Positions 25,149 through 33,322 of a DNA stretch of 45,656 nt are shown piece after piece. The DNA comes from an uncultured Selenomonadales bacterium. Its GTDB lineage: Bacteria > Bacillota > Negativicutes > Selenomonadales > Selenomonadaceae. Every line of letters starts with the position of its first letter. Position 1 is the first letter of the stretch. Made by a program: the position numbers and the translations under genes. Location: NCBI GenBank assembly GCA_937901445.1, contig CALDHY010000015.1:1-45656 (forward strand), in the 5' to 3' direction. The notes beneath the pieces are model-generated. The model worked only from the letters and a program-made list of their open reading frames with translations, ran no database searches and was not told the DNA's origin.

Positions 25149-25251
25149 GTAAACATAAAGAAGGAAATTTAGAAAGCAAAGAGATTAGCAAGCAAAACGC
25201 CGAAGAAAAGCGGCAAACTGGAAGCCCCGCAGCGGTAGACGGGGCTTTTTC
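25149..25251 (+). ncRNA. candidate small RNA of about 100 nt
   Basis: Between the promoter at 25114-25142 and a rho-independent terminator at 25222-25250 lies about 100 bases without an ATG-started frame. The middle has a short hairpin, GCCG AAGAAAAG CGGC (about 25199-25214). The whole unit fits exactly in the intergenic gap and overlaps no gene. It could regulate host or phage mRNAs in trans. Confidence 0.65.
25222..25250 (+). terminator. terminator of the small RNA
   Basis: AAGCCCCG (25222-25229) pairs with CGGGGCTT (25240-25247) around a 10-base loop, with T-run 25246-25250. There is no T-run on the minus strand, so the tail operon is not stopped here. Confidence 0.85.
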
Positions 25252-25259
25252 AGTTGCGG

Positions 25260-25949
25260 TTAAAATTTCCAGCCTGCGCTTGTAAGTTGCGGGCTGAAAT
25301 TAATCATATTTTCTATATTATTTTTGGATAGAAAAGTTGAAAGGCTGCCGAAATTTCCATAGGCGATTTTTGACGCCTCCAAAACGTCAACCGCGCCCTT
25401 TTCAACTTGAAAACCGATTTGAGCGGCGGTACGTTCGGCGGCGGGTCTGTTCCTTAAGCCGGTCGTATCGTCGATTATTTTTGTGTTATTGGACTGCGCG
25501 ACGTTCAATTCTCGGTATTCAGTCAAATTTAAAGTGTAGTCGACATCGCGGCTGCCGTCCTTTTCGGAATAGTTGAAATCCATAACCGCCATTTGCAAAT
25601 TAATCGAAGAATCAGTAATGATAACGCGAACCGGCTGCTTTGAAGTTTTCCACTTTTCCAAAAGAGCGATGCACTCTGAAGTTTCAAGTTCCGCGCCGAC
25701 AACGAACGGGTACTTGTGCCGGAGCGCGGGGAAAAAGCAACTGAATTTAAGCCTTTTGAGTTTCGGGTTGCCGAAAATTAACGCCTCGCCCGTGTCCAAA
25801 ATGTCGACGGTTTTATTGTCCTGCGCGGTCGTTACCTGATACTTCCAAGGCGTAACGGGCAATACAAGCCTTTCATTGTTGCTTGAAAGTACGAATTGCC
25901 GCCGCCCGCCGCTGAAACTTGCCGCGTCCAAAATTTGAGAAAAATTCAT
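25260..25949 (-). CDS. XkdP-type tail protein without LysM domain
   Basis: 229 residues. VLPVTPWKYQVTTAQDNKTVDILDTGEALIFGNPKLKRLKFSCFFP is the signature of the protein that follows the tape measure gene in PBSX-like phages. There it links tape measure and hub. In XkdP a C-terminal LysM repeat follows; here the last 80 residues (TTGLRNRPAAERTAAQIGF...NFSPQLTSAGWKF) show no LysM pattern. It lies 5 bases from the tape measure stop. Confidence 0.85.
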   Translation of the reverse strand: MNFSQILDAASFSGGRRQFVLSSNNERLVLPVTPWKYQVTTAQDNKTVDILDTGEALIFGNPKLKRLKFSCFFPALRHKYPFVVGAELETSECIALLEKWKTSKQPVRVIITDSSINLQMAVMDFNYSEKDGSRDVDYTLNLTEYRELNVAQSNNTKIIDDTTGLRNRPAAERTAAQIGFQVEKGAVDVLEASKIAYGNFGSLSTFLSKNNIENMINFSPQLTSAGWKF

Positions 25950-25953
25950 TTCA

Positions 25954-28900
25954 TCACCAACTTACAGAATTAGCCGCGCCTTGAGTGAATAATTGTGTTA
26001 ATTTATGAGTGAAACTGTCAAAGTCCATCCCGTTTGAAATGTTGACGCCGCCGAAATTGAAACTTACATTTGAAGAATTTGTATTTGTGGTTGAATTTGA
26101 AGTTGAAGTGTTTGAAGGGCTGAAATTGGGCGTCTGCAAACTGATTGGCGGCAAATCCAAATTGCCGAGTTCGTTATTTAAGTTTCCGATTGTATTAAAG
26201 TTTTCGGCTCTATCAAATCGCTCCAAAAAGCCAGTACGTGCGCCGTCGAAAATTGGCTGTCTTTCTCCCAAAGGTAATGAAGATACGCCCGCGAATACGC
26301 CGCCCTTAATTCCAATTCGTTTTTTATTTTCGGCGGAAAGTTCGACTTGCGAAAATCCTCTTCCAGTTGTTGAAAAAATTCTATGTAATCGTTCAATGTC
26401 ATTTCCTGCTTGAAAAGTTTTTCCAAAATTGCCCGCGTCATTTGAAACACTCCTTGCCTGCGCGAGTTGCTTTGCCTTTTTAACCGTCAAAGAATCGTCA
26501 GCGGTAATTCGGTTGTATTCGGGAATGTAGACATTTTTTAAGTTTCCAAGTTCATCATAGCTTGAAGGTTGCCGTCTTTGCGCGTCTTGTTTAGCCTTTT
26601 TAACGGTCAGCGAATCGTCAGCGGTAATTCGGTTATATTCGGGAATGTAGATATTTTTTAAGTTTCCAAGTTCATCATAAATTTCAGTTGCTGCGCTGTT
26701 TGTTGAATTTGCTGCGCGCAAAAAATTATATTGCTCAGTCGAGTTTGAACTTTGTCCCTTTCGATTGAAAATTTCTCTAAGTTCAAAAGTTGTTGAAGAC
26801 TTCGATACATTGTCCCGATATTGTCTGCCTTCATCCAAATTAACTGTATTTGAGCTTCTGTAAACATTGCTTAGCCTTTCGTTATTAATTTCAAATCTTC
26901 CGCCAAATTGACGACTTCCCGCGCTTCTATTATCATTTGCTGTGTTAAGGATTGGGCGTCTTGTGAATTCGGCAGTTTGTACAGAATTTTTTTCAGCGTG
27001 CCGAGTTGTATTGCCAATTTTTGAAAGTACCGTTGTTGAATTTTTTCTGTCATTCAGTTTCTCCTTAAGTTGTTGACGCAAAATGCGGACGGTCGGCGCG
27101 TGCGGAATAATTTGAGTGCCGCGCGGCAGGTACATCAGCTCACTGCCGCCCTTAGCCTCACTCCAGCCGCCGTTGAAAATGTCAGTTACAGTTTGAAAAG
27201 GATAAATCGTTTTATTATTCGGCAGGTTGATAATTTCGCCGCCGTGTTCGTTGACAGTTGTAAATCCGCCGCGCCAATTTGAAGTACCTGTAGCGTTTGA
27301 GCCAATACCAATCATTGACGCCGCGCTTGACGCCATACTTGAAAGACTTGCAATTTTGGAACTTAACCAGCCGCTTAAAGCCTCCCACGCGCTTTGAATC
27401 ATACCAATACCGCTGTTAATTCCTGCCGCAATAGCCGCGCCTGCGCCCGCTGCAATTCCTCCTAAGCCGCCGAAAAGCCCGCTGAAAAAGCCCTGTATCC
27501 CGCTCCAAATTCCTTGCACTTCTGCCGCCGCGCTTGAAAAGGCAGCTGTTATTGTGGCTCGCGCAGATTCTACGCCGCCGCTTATTATAGCACTTAAGCC
27601 CGCAAATGTCGAACTTGCACTTACACTTAAACTTTCAAAACTGCTTGAAAAACTTGTAACCAGTTCTTCACCGAACGTTGAAAAATTCGCCCGTATCATT
27701 TCAAAACTGCCGCTGAAACTTTCGCCGAAACTTGAAAAATTACTCTGCAGACTTTCAAAACTGCTGCTTAGTGAAGTTGAAATTTCCTCGCCGAAACTGA
27801 ATACTGAAGTTTTCGCCGCCTCAAGTTTTTCTGCAATGTTAATTTCGGGTACGTCGATATTCATTGAGTACGCAGACAAGCCCGCGCCCGCCGTCGCAGT
27901 TGGTATTTGCTGTGAAAAGTCGCCTTCATATTTTGGCAGTTCAACTTTCGGGATATTCATTGAATACGCAGAAAGACCCGCGCCGGTGTTTGAAAAATCG
28001 GCAGCCGCGCCGCCCGCCGCCGGTGTTTGCGGAGTTTGAGTTTGTGGAGTTTGAGTTTGCGGAGTTTGAGTTTGCGGCAGAATTTTAGGCGTTTGAACTT
28101 TCGGCGCGTTTTGCGTGTAGTCCTGCGCGAGGGAAGTATAGCCGAAATTTTTAACGCGTTCCTGATTTTCTTGAATACGTTGTTCGCGCAGTTGAGATTG
28201 ACGTTGAGCGGCGGCAGTTTCACGTTCGATTTTAATTTGTTCGCCGGTATAATCCCTGCGCCTGCGGCTTTGAACCGATTCAGTATGAAGGCGTTCCTGC
28301 CCTTCATCAGTTGCCCAGTATTCTCGCGCAGATTGATTAACCTTTTCAACGACAGATTTAACGCCGCCAACTTCAGCAATACTTTTACCGACAGTGCCGC
28401 CCGTATTTTTAACGCTTTCTTCAATTTGTTTACCGGTAGATTTTTGATTGAAAGGCTTGTAGTTATCAGCAAAGTATTCGCCGATATATTGCCCCAAAAA
28501 GCCGCCAATCATGCTGCCCATTGGTCCAAGAAATGAACCTGCAAGCGCGCCCGCAAGCATTCCTGCGGCTCCTGCGCCTGCGCGACGTTCGGCGTCTTCA
28601 TTTTGCGCGGCGATATTTTTTACGTTTTCTTCAGCGGCGCGTATTTTGGAAAGTTGAGCGTTAATCTGTTCGATATCCGCGTTATTTTCCTTCAAAAATT
28701 GCAATTCCTGCTTAGCCTTTGAAAGTTCGTCAGCCGCCTGTGAATTTGTATATTGACTGTTGCTGCGAGTAGCCAAAACGTCCATTGCGCCGAAAAGTAA
28801 AGCCATCGCGCCCGCGCCGCCGAAATTTGCTCGCGCAGTTGCAAGCCTGCCGCCCGTTGCCGGTGGAATTGCGCGCCCGCTTGCCGTACCCGAATTTAAA

Positions 28901-30852
28901 ATTTGATTCTTTTTCTGATAGTAAGCGTCAACCGCCGCCTGATTTTTACTGAAACCGCCCTTGACAGGTCCGCTGATATTGACGACGCCTGCCCTAACAT
29001 TCATTGTGCCGACGCTTTCAAGCCCGCCGACTTTGCCGCCCATCTTGCCGCCCAAATCTGAAAGAGTGCGCGCCTTAAATAAATCAGCAATGGTATTTTT
29101 TGCACTCATCGCAAGCGAAATGATTTTCTTCAATCCCATAAAAAGCGCGCCGCCCGCCAAAATACTTCCAATCCCGTCAAGTTCAAGGAATTTATTTTTT
29201 AACTTGTTGACTGCATCCGCGCCCAAACTTACAAGGTCTGAAAAATCAATACCATCTGCGAAAAGTTGGTTAGCCTTTGAAAGAGAATCAGTAACCGAAT
29301 CTACAAAACTTCGTAAGCCGTCGCCCGCGTCGCCTTTTACAAAGGAGCGTTGAAAAGCGTCCCATGCGCTGCCCAAAAGGGTAATTGAGCCTGCAAGGTT
29401 ATCCATTTGAATTTCAGCCATACGCCCCGCCGCGCCCTCGCAATTTTCCAACGCCGCCTTTATCTTTTCAAAGTCTTCCTCGCTTGAAAGAAAAGTGGCA
29501 AGCCAGCCGCTCATTGCCTCTTGACCAGCCATCATCGCCGTCATTTTCATCATTTCGGAGCCGGAAAGTTTGCCGCCGTTTTTCTGCGCACTTTCAAAGA
29601 AACTTTCCAATTTGCGGCGCGTGTCGGCGTGGATTTTTTCGCCGCTGATTTGTTCAAAGAAGCCGGTTACCTTTTCCATATCCGCGCCCTCTTTAAAGAC
29701 TTTGCGAAAATCGGTAACGATATCCTGCAACCTGCGAACTTCGCCGCTTTCATCCAAGAATTCAACGCCCAGCGCGTTTTGCCCGAAATAGGCGTTTCTG
29801 TTTTGACTTGAAAGGCGGGTAAACATTGCGCGCGCGGAAGTCCCTGCTTGAGAATCCTTTATACCTGAATTCGCCATCAAGCCGCTAACCAACATAAAAT
29901 CCTGCGCGCCGTACATTCTGTCAGCCGCGGTGCCGTTTGCATACATACTTTGAATAAGCGGCGCGGCGTATGTCAGGGCTTTGCCGAGTTGAGTAATGTC
30001 GGTATTTGCGTTTGTAACCAACGCCGCCATCATGTCGGCATAATGTTTTGAGGCTTCGACAACCTGCCCGTTGACTTTGACGGTTTCGCCCGCCTTCAAG
30101 CCAAAAGCCGTCAAGCTGTCAGTTACAATGTCTGAAGTGGTTGCAAGGTCTGTATTTCCTGCCGCCGCAAGGTCTAAAATTGGTTTAATACCGGCAACCA
30201 TTTGCTCCCTTGACCAACCTGCCATACCTTGATAGTAAAAAGCGTCTGCGACTTCCTTTGCCGTGAACTTAGTCGTGGCAGCCAATTCCTCTGCACGGGT
30301 GTTCAAAGCCTGCATTGTTTTATTGAGTTCTTCGCCGCTGTAACTGCCGCTTAAAATCGCCTTGACGCTTGACATTTGCTGTTCATAATTCATTTGAGAT
30401 TGAACGGCATTAACGACGCCGTAACCAATCCCTGCAGTACCGAGCATTGTTGCACCGGCTGCCATTGCCGCGCCGCCGACGCCTTCAGATATTCCGCCTT
30501 TTATTTTTGAAAGTTTTTCCGCGCCGTTGGTTTTGACGTTGACAATTACCGAATGAGCCTTTGAAGTCAAGGAGTTAATTTCACTGCGAATTTTATTTAA
30601 TTCTTTGGAAACTTGGTCGCGCAGTCTTACAGAAAGGGGCTTGCTTGCATTTTGGCGCGCCGCCTCAACTGCTGATTTTAACCTGTCTAATCTTTGAAGA
30701 TTTTCAATGCTTAATTTCAGTTTTATATCTTCAGATTTTAATTTGTCTGCTGTCGACTTCAGCTTTTCAGTGGCTTTTTGCGCCCGCTGTATCGTTGACG
30801 AAAAGCCCGCGTCGGTGGCTCTCAGTTGAGCCGATAAAGTATATTCAGCGAT
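25954..30852 (-). CDS. tail tape measure protein
   Basis: About 1632 residues; its length sets the tail length. Order: an N-terminal helical block, the TMP core (QSQMNYEQQMSSVKAILSG, TKFTAKEVADAFYYQGMAGW, FLASEEDFEK-like segments), Gly/Ala-rich membrane-spanning stretches near 610-720, a QTQTP repeat, amphipathic SFESLQSNFSSFG repeats, then NEHGGEIINLPNN and LPRGTQIIPHAPTV, and a C-terminal FDSFTHKLTQLFTQGAANSV typical of the family. The frame is open back to 30870 with no ATG, GTG or TTG before 30570. A perfect GGAGG (30864-30860) precedes ATT 30855 and ATC 30852; ATC stands where the tube gene's matching leader has ATG. Confidence 0.88.
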   Translation of the reverse strand: MAEYTLSAQLRATDAGFSSTIQRAQKATEKLKSTADKLKSEDIKLKLSIENLQRLDRLKSAVEAARQNASKPLSVRLRDQVSKELNKIRSEINSLTSKAHSVIVNVKTNGAEKLSKIKGGISEGVGGAAMAAGATMLGTAGIGYGVVNAVQSQMNYEQQMSSVKAILSGSYSGEELNKTMQALNTRAEELAATTKFTAKEVADAFYYQGMAGWSREQMVAGIKPILDLAAAGNTDLATTSDIVTDSLTAFGLKAGETVKVNGQVVEASKHYADMMAALVTNANTDITQLGKALTYAAPLIQSMYANGTAADRMYGAQDFMLVSGLMANSGIKDSQAGTSARAMFTRLSSQNRNAYFGQNALGVEFLDESGEVRRLQDIVTDFRKVFKEGADMEKVTGFFEQISGEKIHADTRRKLESFFESAQKNGGKLSGSEMMKMTAMMAGQEAMSGWLATFLSSEEDFEKIKAALENCEGAAGRMAEIQMDNLAGSITLLGSAWDAFQRSFVKGDAGDGLRSFVDSVTDSLSKANQLFADGIDFSDLVSLGADAVNKLKNKFLELDGIGSILAGGALFMGLKKIISLAMSAKNTIADLFKARTLSDLGGKMGGKVGGLESVGTMNVRAGVVNISGPVKGGFSKNQAAVDAYYQKKNQILNSGTASGRAIPPATGGRLATARANFGGAGAMALLFGAMDVLATRSNSQYTNSQAADELSKAKQELQFLKENNADIEQINAQLSKIRAAEENVKNIAAQNEDAERRAGAGAAGMLAGALAGSFLGPMGSMIGGFLGQYIGEYFADNYKPFNQKSTGKQIEESVKNTGGTVGKSIAEVGGVKSVVEKVNQSAREYWATDEGQERLHTESVQSRRRRDYTGEQIKIERETAAAQRQSQLREQRIQENQERVKNFGYTSLAQDYTQNAPKVQTPKILPQTQTPQTQTPQTQTPQTPAAGGAAADFSNTGAGLSAYSMNIPKVELPKYEGDFSQQIPTATAGAGLSAYSMNIDVPEINIAEKLEAAKTSVFSFGEEISTSLSSSFESLQSNFSSFGESFSGSFEMIRANFSTFGEELVTSFSSSFESLSVSASSTFAGLSAIISGGVESARATITAAFSSAAAEVQGIWSGIQGFFSGLFGGLGGIAAGAGAAIAAGINSGIGMIQSAWEALSGWLSSKIASLSSMASSAASMIGIGSNATGTSNWRGGFTTVNEHGGEIINLPNNKTIYPFQTVTDIFNGGWSEAKGGSELMYLPRGTQIIPHAPTVRILRQQLKEKLNDRKNSTTVLSKIGNTTRHAEKNSVQTAEFTRRPILNTANDNRSAGSRQFGGRFEINNERLSNVYRSSNTVNLDEGRQYRDNVSKSSTTFELREIFNRKGQSSNSTEQYNFLRAANSTNSAATEIYDELGNLKNIYIPEYNRITADDSLTVKKAKQDAQRRQPSSYDELGNLKNVYIPEYNRITADDSLTVKKAKQLAQARSVSNDAGNFGKTFQAGNDIERLHRIFSTTGRGFSQVELSAENKKRIGIKGGVFAGVSSLPLGERQPIFDGARTGFLERFDRAENFNTIGNLNNELGNLDLPPISLQTPNFSPSNTSTSNSTTNTNSSNVSFNFGGVNISNGMDFDSFTHKLTQLFTQGAANSVSW
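26178..26441 (-). CDS. candidate overprinted gene C inside the tape measure gene
   Basis: A frame of 87 codons, in the +1-shifted frame relative to the tape measure. ATG 26441 is preceded by AAGGAG at 8 bases. The product (LEKLFKQEMTLNDYIEFF, FPPKIKNELELRAAYSRAY, HVLAFWSDLIEPKTL) has the mixed aromatic, charged and hydrophobic make-up of a globular helical protein. The tape measure frame over the same DNA is instead rich in Asn, Gly and Arg. Codon choice also looks native. No family is recognised. Confidence 0.5.
   Translation of the reverse strand: MTRAILEKLFKQEMTLNDYIEFFQQLEEDFRKSNFPPKIKNELELRAAYSRAYLHYLWEKDSQFSTAHVLAFWSDLIEPKTLIQSET
26467..26679 (-). repeat. two copies of a 93-bp direct repeat in the tape measure gene
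   Basis: Copies at 26467-26559 and 26587-26679 encode YDELGNLKN(I/V)YIPEYN followed by RITADDSLTVKKAKQ, nearly identical in DNA. The repeat is in the tape measure frame and lies between overprinted candidates B and C. Confidence 0.9.
26658..26867 (-). CDS. candidate overprinted gene B inside the tape measure gene
   Basis: 69 codons in the same alternative frame as candidates A and C, starting 3 bases after A's stop with AAGG seven bases before ATG. The product is helical and Gln-rich (TEAQIQLIWMKADNIGTMY, FCAQQIQQTAQQLKF). Translation would be coupled to A. It ends at the border of the 93-bp repeat. Confidence 0.45.
   Translation of the reverse strand: MFTEAQIQLIWMKADNIGTMYRSLQQLLNLEKFSIERDKVQTRLSNIIFCAQQIQQTAQQLKFMMNLET
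26871..27053 (-). CDS. candidate overprinted gene A inside the tape measure gene
   Basis: 60 codons in an alternative frame. AAGGAG lies seven bases before ATG 27053. The product is a helical protein (KIQQRYFQKLAIQLGTLKKIL, TQQMIIEAREVVNLAEDLKL). The tape measure frame over it is a low-complexity Ser/Thr/Asn/Arg stretch, as expected when one frame is forced by another. It starts where the recognisable LPRGTQIIPH tape measure segment ends. Confidence 0.5.
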   Translation of the reverse strand: MTEKIQQRYFQKLAIQLGTLKKILYKLPNSQDAQSLTQQMIIEAREVVNLAEDLKLITKG

Positions 30853-30870
30853 AATATTACCTCCTTCCCG

Positions 30871-31424
30871 TCAAATTTTTTTGCCGCCAAAAAATTTAAA
30901 AAGCAATTCTAATTTCTTGCTTTCAATCTTAAATTCTTCTTCCATTGCCGCTCTGTAAAATAACTTTTCAATCAGCGGCAAATTTAAAAAGTCATTGAGC
31001 GGCAAGCCGCGGCAGGCAAAGTACGCGGCGACCTGCAACTGCCAATTTGTATTTACGAGTTTTTTACTTCTTCATAAAGTTTACTCACAATTTTTGTATC
31101 GTAACCTGCAAGTTTGAAAAGTTCATCGCCAATTCGGCTAATTTCGCCAGGCAAAAAGATTTTCGCCACAATGTCAGTAGGTTCAAACGCGCCGAACGCC
31201 TTTTGTAATTCGCCCTCGCGCAGATTCGGCAGAATAACCGAGTTGTAAACAAGGTGTTTGTTAATTTCAAAGCCTGTAGAAAGATTCAAACTTTCGGCGA
31301 TAAGCGCGGCGTCGGGCACTTTTACCACAATTTCGCCCACAGAAGTTTCAATGGTATATTTTTGATTGTGCTTTTCCTTAAGAGTTTCGCGTTGTGCAAT
31401 TAATTCTTGTATCGTTACTGCCAT
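30871..31424 (-). CDS. tail assembly chaperone, -1 frameshift product (G/GT type)
   Basis: The 123-residue XkdN-like frame contains gtA AAA AAC (31065-31059), the canonical A_AAA_AAC slippery heptamer, two codons before its stop. A -1 shift continues as LVNTNWQLQVAAYFACRG and runs 62 codons to TGA 30871, giving about 184 residues. Frames overlap just enough for the shift. Stems GCAGG/CCTGC and GCGGC/GCCGC lie downstream and may stimulate it. Length, position directly before the tape measure gene and signal match the two-form chaperones of many tailed phages. Confidence 0.85.
31053..31424 (-). CDS. tail assembly chaperone, unshifted form (XkdN-like)
   Basis: About 123 residues: TIQELIAQRETLKEKHNQKYTIETSVGEIVVKVPDAALIAE, TGFEINKHLVYNSV and FAPTDIVAKIFLPGEISRIG match the XkdN plan of a small helical chaperone that binds the tape measure protein during tail building. 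ATG 31424 with AAGGAG eight bases upstream is preferred to GTG 31433. Confidence 0.85.
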   Translation of the reverse strand: MAVTIQELIAQRETLKEKHNQKYTIETSVGEIVVKVPDAALIAESLNLSTGFEINKHLVYNSVILPNLREGELQKAFGAFEPTDIVAKIFLPGEISRIGDELFKLAGYDTKIVSKLYEEVKNS

Positions 31425-31436
31425 TTCAATCACTCC

Positions 31437-31925
31437 TTAAAAATTGTCGTGCGGCGCGGCGTATTCGGGAATTTCGATAGCGTCTTCAAAGAAAGTATCT
31501 GAAGGCGTCCAGCGGAAGGAAATTTCTTTTTCAATAACCGCGCCCTTTTCAAATTTCATAATGTCAAGCTCGTTAATTTGCACGTTTTCAAGGCGTACGC
31601 GCTCGTGTTGACCGCCTACTGTGTCAGGGTCTGCCAATTCGCCAATCATGGTGAACCTCTCATCGTGTCCGGCTTTGTAATTTTCAAGCAGGCGATTAAA
31701 GCCGCGAGTGAAAACTTGCTTAATCGTGAAACTGCCTTCACCGGTAAGCCCCGTAATTTTGCTGTCACGGTCTGCCCCGATGTAAACATCGTCCCGGTCA
31801 GCCGTTACCTTTGCAGAGAACGCGCTAATTTCAAATATCAGCGCGCCGTTTACCCACAATTTCCCGAAATTGCCACTAAGACGGCGGTTGCCTCTAAAAA
31901 GAGTATCTGTAACATCTCTTGCCAT
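31437..31925 (-). CDS. tail tube protein (XkdM-like)
   Basis: 162 residues. FRGNRRLSGNFGKLWVNGALIFEISAF, EGSFTIKQVFTRGFNRLLENYKAGHDERF and EKGAVIEKEISFRW are typical of the DUF2001/XkdM inner tube family. It follows the sheath gene directly. Ribosome site GGAGGTAATAAT-ATG is ideal and serves as a reference for the tape measure leader. Confidence 0.93.
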   Translation of the reverse strand: MARDVTDTLFRGNRRLSGNFGKLWVNGALIFEISAFSAKVTADRDDVYIGADRDSKITGLTGEGSFTIKQVFTRGFNRLLENYKAGHDERFTMIGELADPDTVGGQHERVRLENVQINELDIMKFEKGAVIEKEISFRWTPSDTFFEDAIEIPEYAAPHDNF

Positions 31926-31939
31926 ATTATTACCTCCAA

Positions 31940-33310
31940 TTATAAGACAAAGTTAACCTGCAAATCTTCCATTGCATTTGAAACATGGACGCGCCCCGAA
32001 AGGAAAACGTGAGTACCCGTGTTGTACTGAAGAATTCGGGAAGTTGTCCAATCGCTCGGGTCTTCGCCCTTGCTTTTTATAAAGTCAATTTGCGCCTGTT
32101 CGTCAATTTCAACAAAGTTAGAATCAGAATCCGAATTGTCTAAAATTCCTTCAGATTCAAGTTGTTTGAAGTAACTTAAAATTGCGCTGATGAATAATTT
32201 TTTGTTGGTATAGGTGTTTAAAACCTTGCCAACATAATCTTCGCGGAAAGTGCGGCGTATATCGTCCGAAATTAAGTCAATGCTTTCAATGACTTTGATA
32301 AATCTGAAGTCCGTTCCGTGTTCAGCGGTGAAAGTGGTAAGCGAATTAATGCCGCGCGCAATTTTTACGCCCATTCCCTCGTGTTCATCCAAAAGGCAAA
32401 ATTCGCCGTTGTTAATGTGGCTGTCAATGTCCGAGTACCTCGCGCAGGTTACAATTTCCGGCAACTGAAAATAAGTGGCGGAGCGGTCAAGGCTCAAACC
32501 GGCAAGCAGCCCCGCAATTCGGGCGGTATATTGAGTGGCGGTGTACCTTAAATATTTTTGAATTGAAGCGTCAACAAGTTCTTCGTCATTGCCGACCTCT
32601 GCAAGCGCGTCAGTGTAGGCAGGGTTGACAACTTTTATATTTTCGGTGGTGAAGTTTACGACGCCTTCGTGGTCAGCCGCGTAATGTGCAACAACCGCCT
32701 TGAAAGTTTTGTTTTTATTTTTGCGTTGACTGATGACCCAGCTTGCAAGGTCTTCTTGAGCCTGCGCGCCGCCTGTCGGGTGGCAAATCCAGTTGAAAGG
32801 AATATCTCTAATCTGTTTCAGGGCGTCAGCCGCCGTAACCGTTGCCTCAATCGTGGCGGTTGAAGTTGTTGTAGTGGTTATGGTGGTCGTTGTCGTCATA
32901 ATTTGCGGCTCATCGTCATCATCATCTAAGCTTGAACCGTCGCCCGAATCTGTGCCTTCACCCGCGCCCGCCTCTTGCGTCGGCTGTACCGTTACCGTTG
33001 TTTCCACTGTTTGAGTTGCCGTTGTCGTTATTGTTTCAGTGTAAGTTTCATTCGGAATAACATAGGCCAAAATATTTTTCGGCGCGCCCAGCAAGCCCTT
33101 CTTCAACAAGTCGACGTTTGAATCATCCAGATTCGGGATATCGCCCGCCTCCGTTATGTTGAAGTATACAACGCCGTCTTCATTGCGACTTTGCGAATCG
33201 TTCAAAATCATTACAACCGTACCGCGGCTTGAGCGAATCATCGCAGTTGCCGCCATACTTTTAAAATTAATTAAAATTTTTGGCAATCCAATATTTGAAC
33301 TGTAACTCAT
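31940..33310 (-). CDS. tail sheath protein (XkdK-like)
   Basis: 456 residues. GLPKILINFKSMAATAMIRSSRG at the start, a central FNWICHPTGGAQAQEDLASWV, ARIAGLLAGLSLDRSATYFQL, ARGINSLTTF and a C-terminal GRVHVSNAMEDLQVNFVL follow the sheath pattern, including the helices used in the handshake between subunits. It marks the phage as contractile (myovirus morphology). Residues about 88-160 are an unusual Thr-rich and acidic insertion. Confidence 0.93.
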   Translation of the reverse strand: MSYSSNIGLPKILINFKSMAATAMIRSSRGTVVMILNDSQSRNEDGVVYFNITEAGDIPNLDDSNVDLLKKGLLGAPKNILAYVIPNETYTETITTTATQTVETTVTVQPTQEAGAGEGTDSGDGSSLDDDDDEPQIMTTTTTITTTTTSTATIEATVTAADALKQIRDIPFNWICHPTGGAQAQEDLASWVISQRKNKNKTFKAVVAHYAADHEGVVNFTTENIKVVNPAYTDALAEVGNDEELVDASIQKYLRYTATQYTARIAGLLAGLSLDRSATYFQLPEIVTCARYSDIDSHINNGEFCLLDEHEGMGVKIARGINSLTTFTAEHGTDFRFIKVIESIDLISDDIRRTFREDYVGKVLNTYTNKKLFISAILSYFKQLESEGILDNSDSDSNFVEIDEQAQIDFIKSKGEDPSDWTTSRILQYNTGTHVFLSGRVHVSNAMEDLQVNFVL

Positions 33311-33322
33311 ATTTTTATCTCC

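Noticed and set aside
25222..25250. Terminator of the tail operon
   Set aside because: The T-run is only on the plus strand; on the minus strand the hairpin is followed by mixed sequence.
28027..28536. Plus-strand frames of 70-170 codons opposite the tape measure gene
   Set aside because: They are Arg/Leu/Phe-rich antisense shadows without ribosome sites, caused by the codon bias of the real gene.
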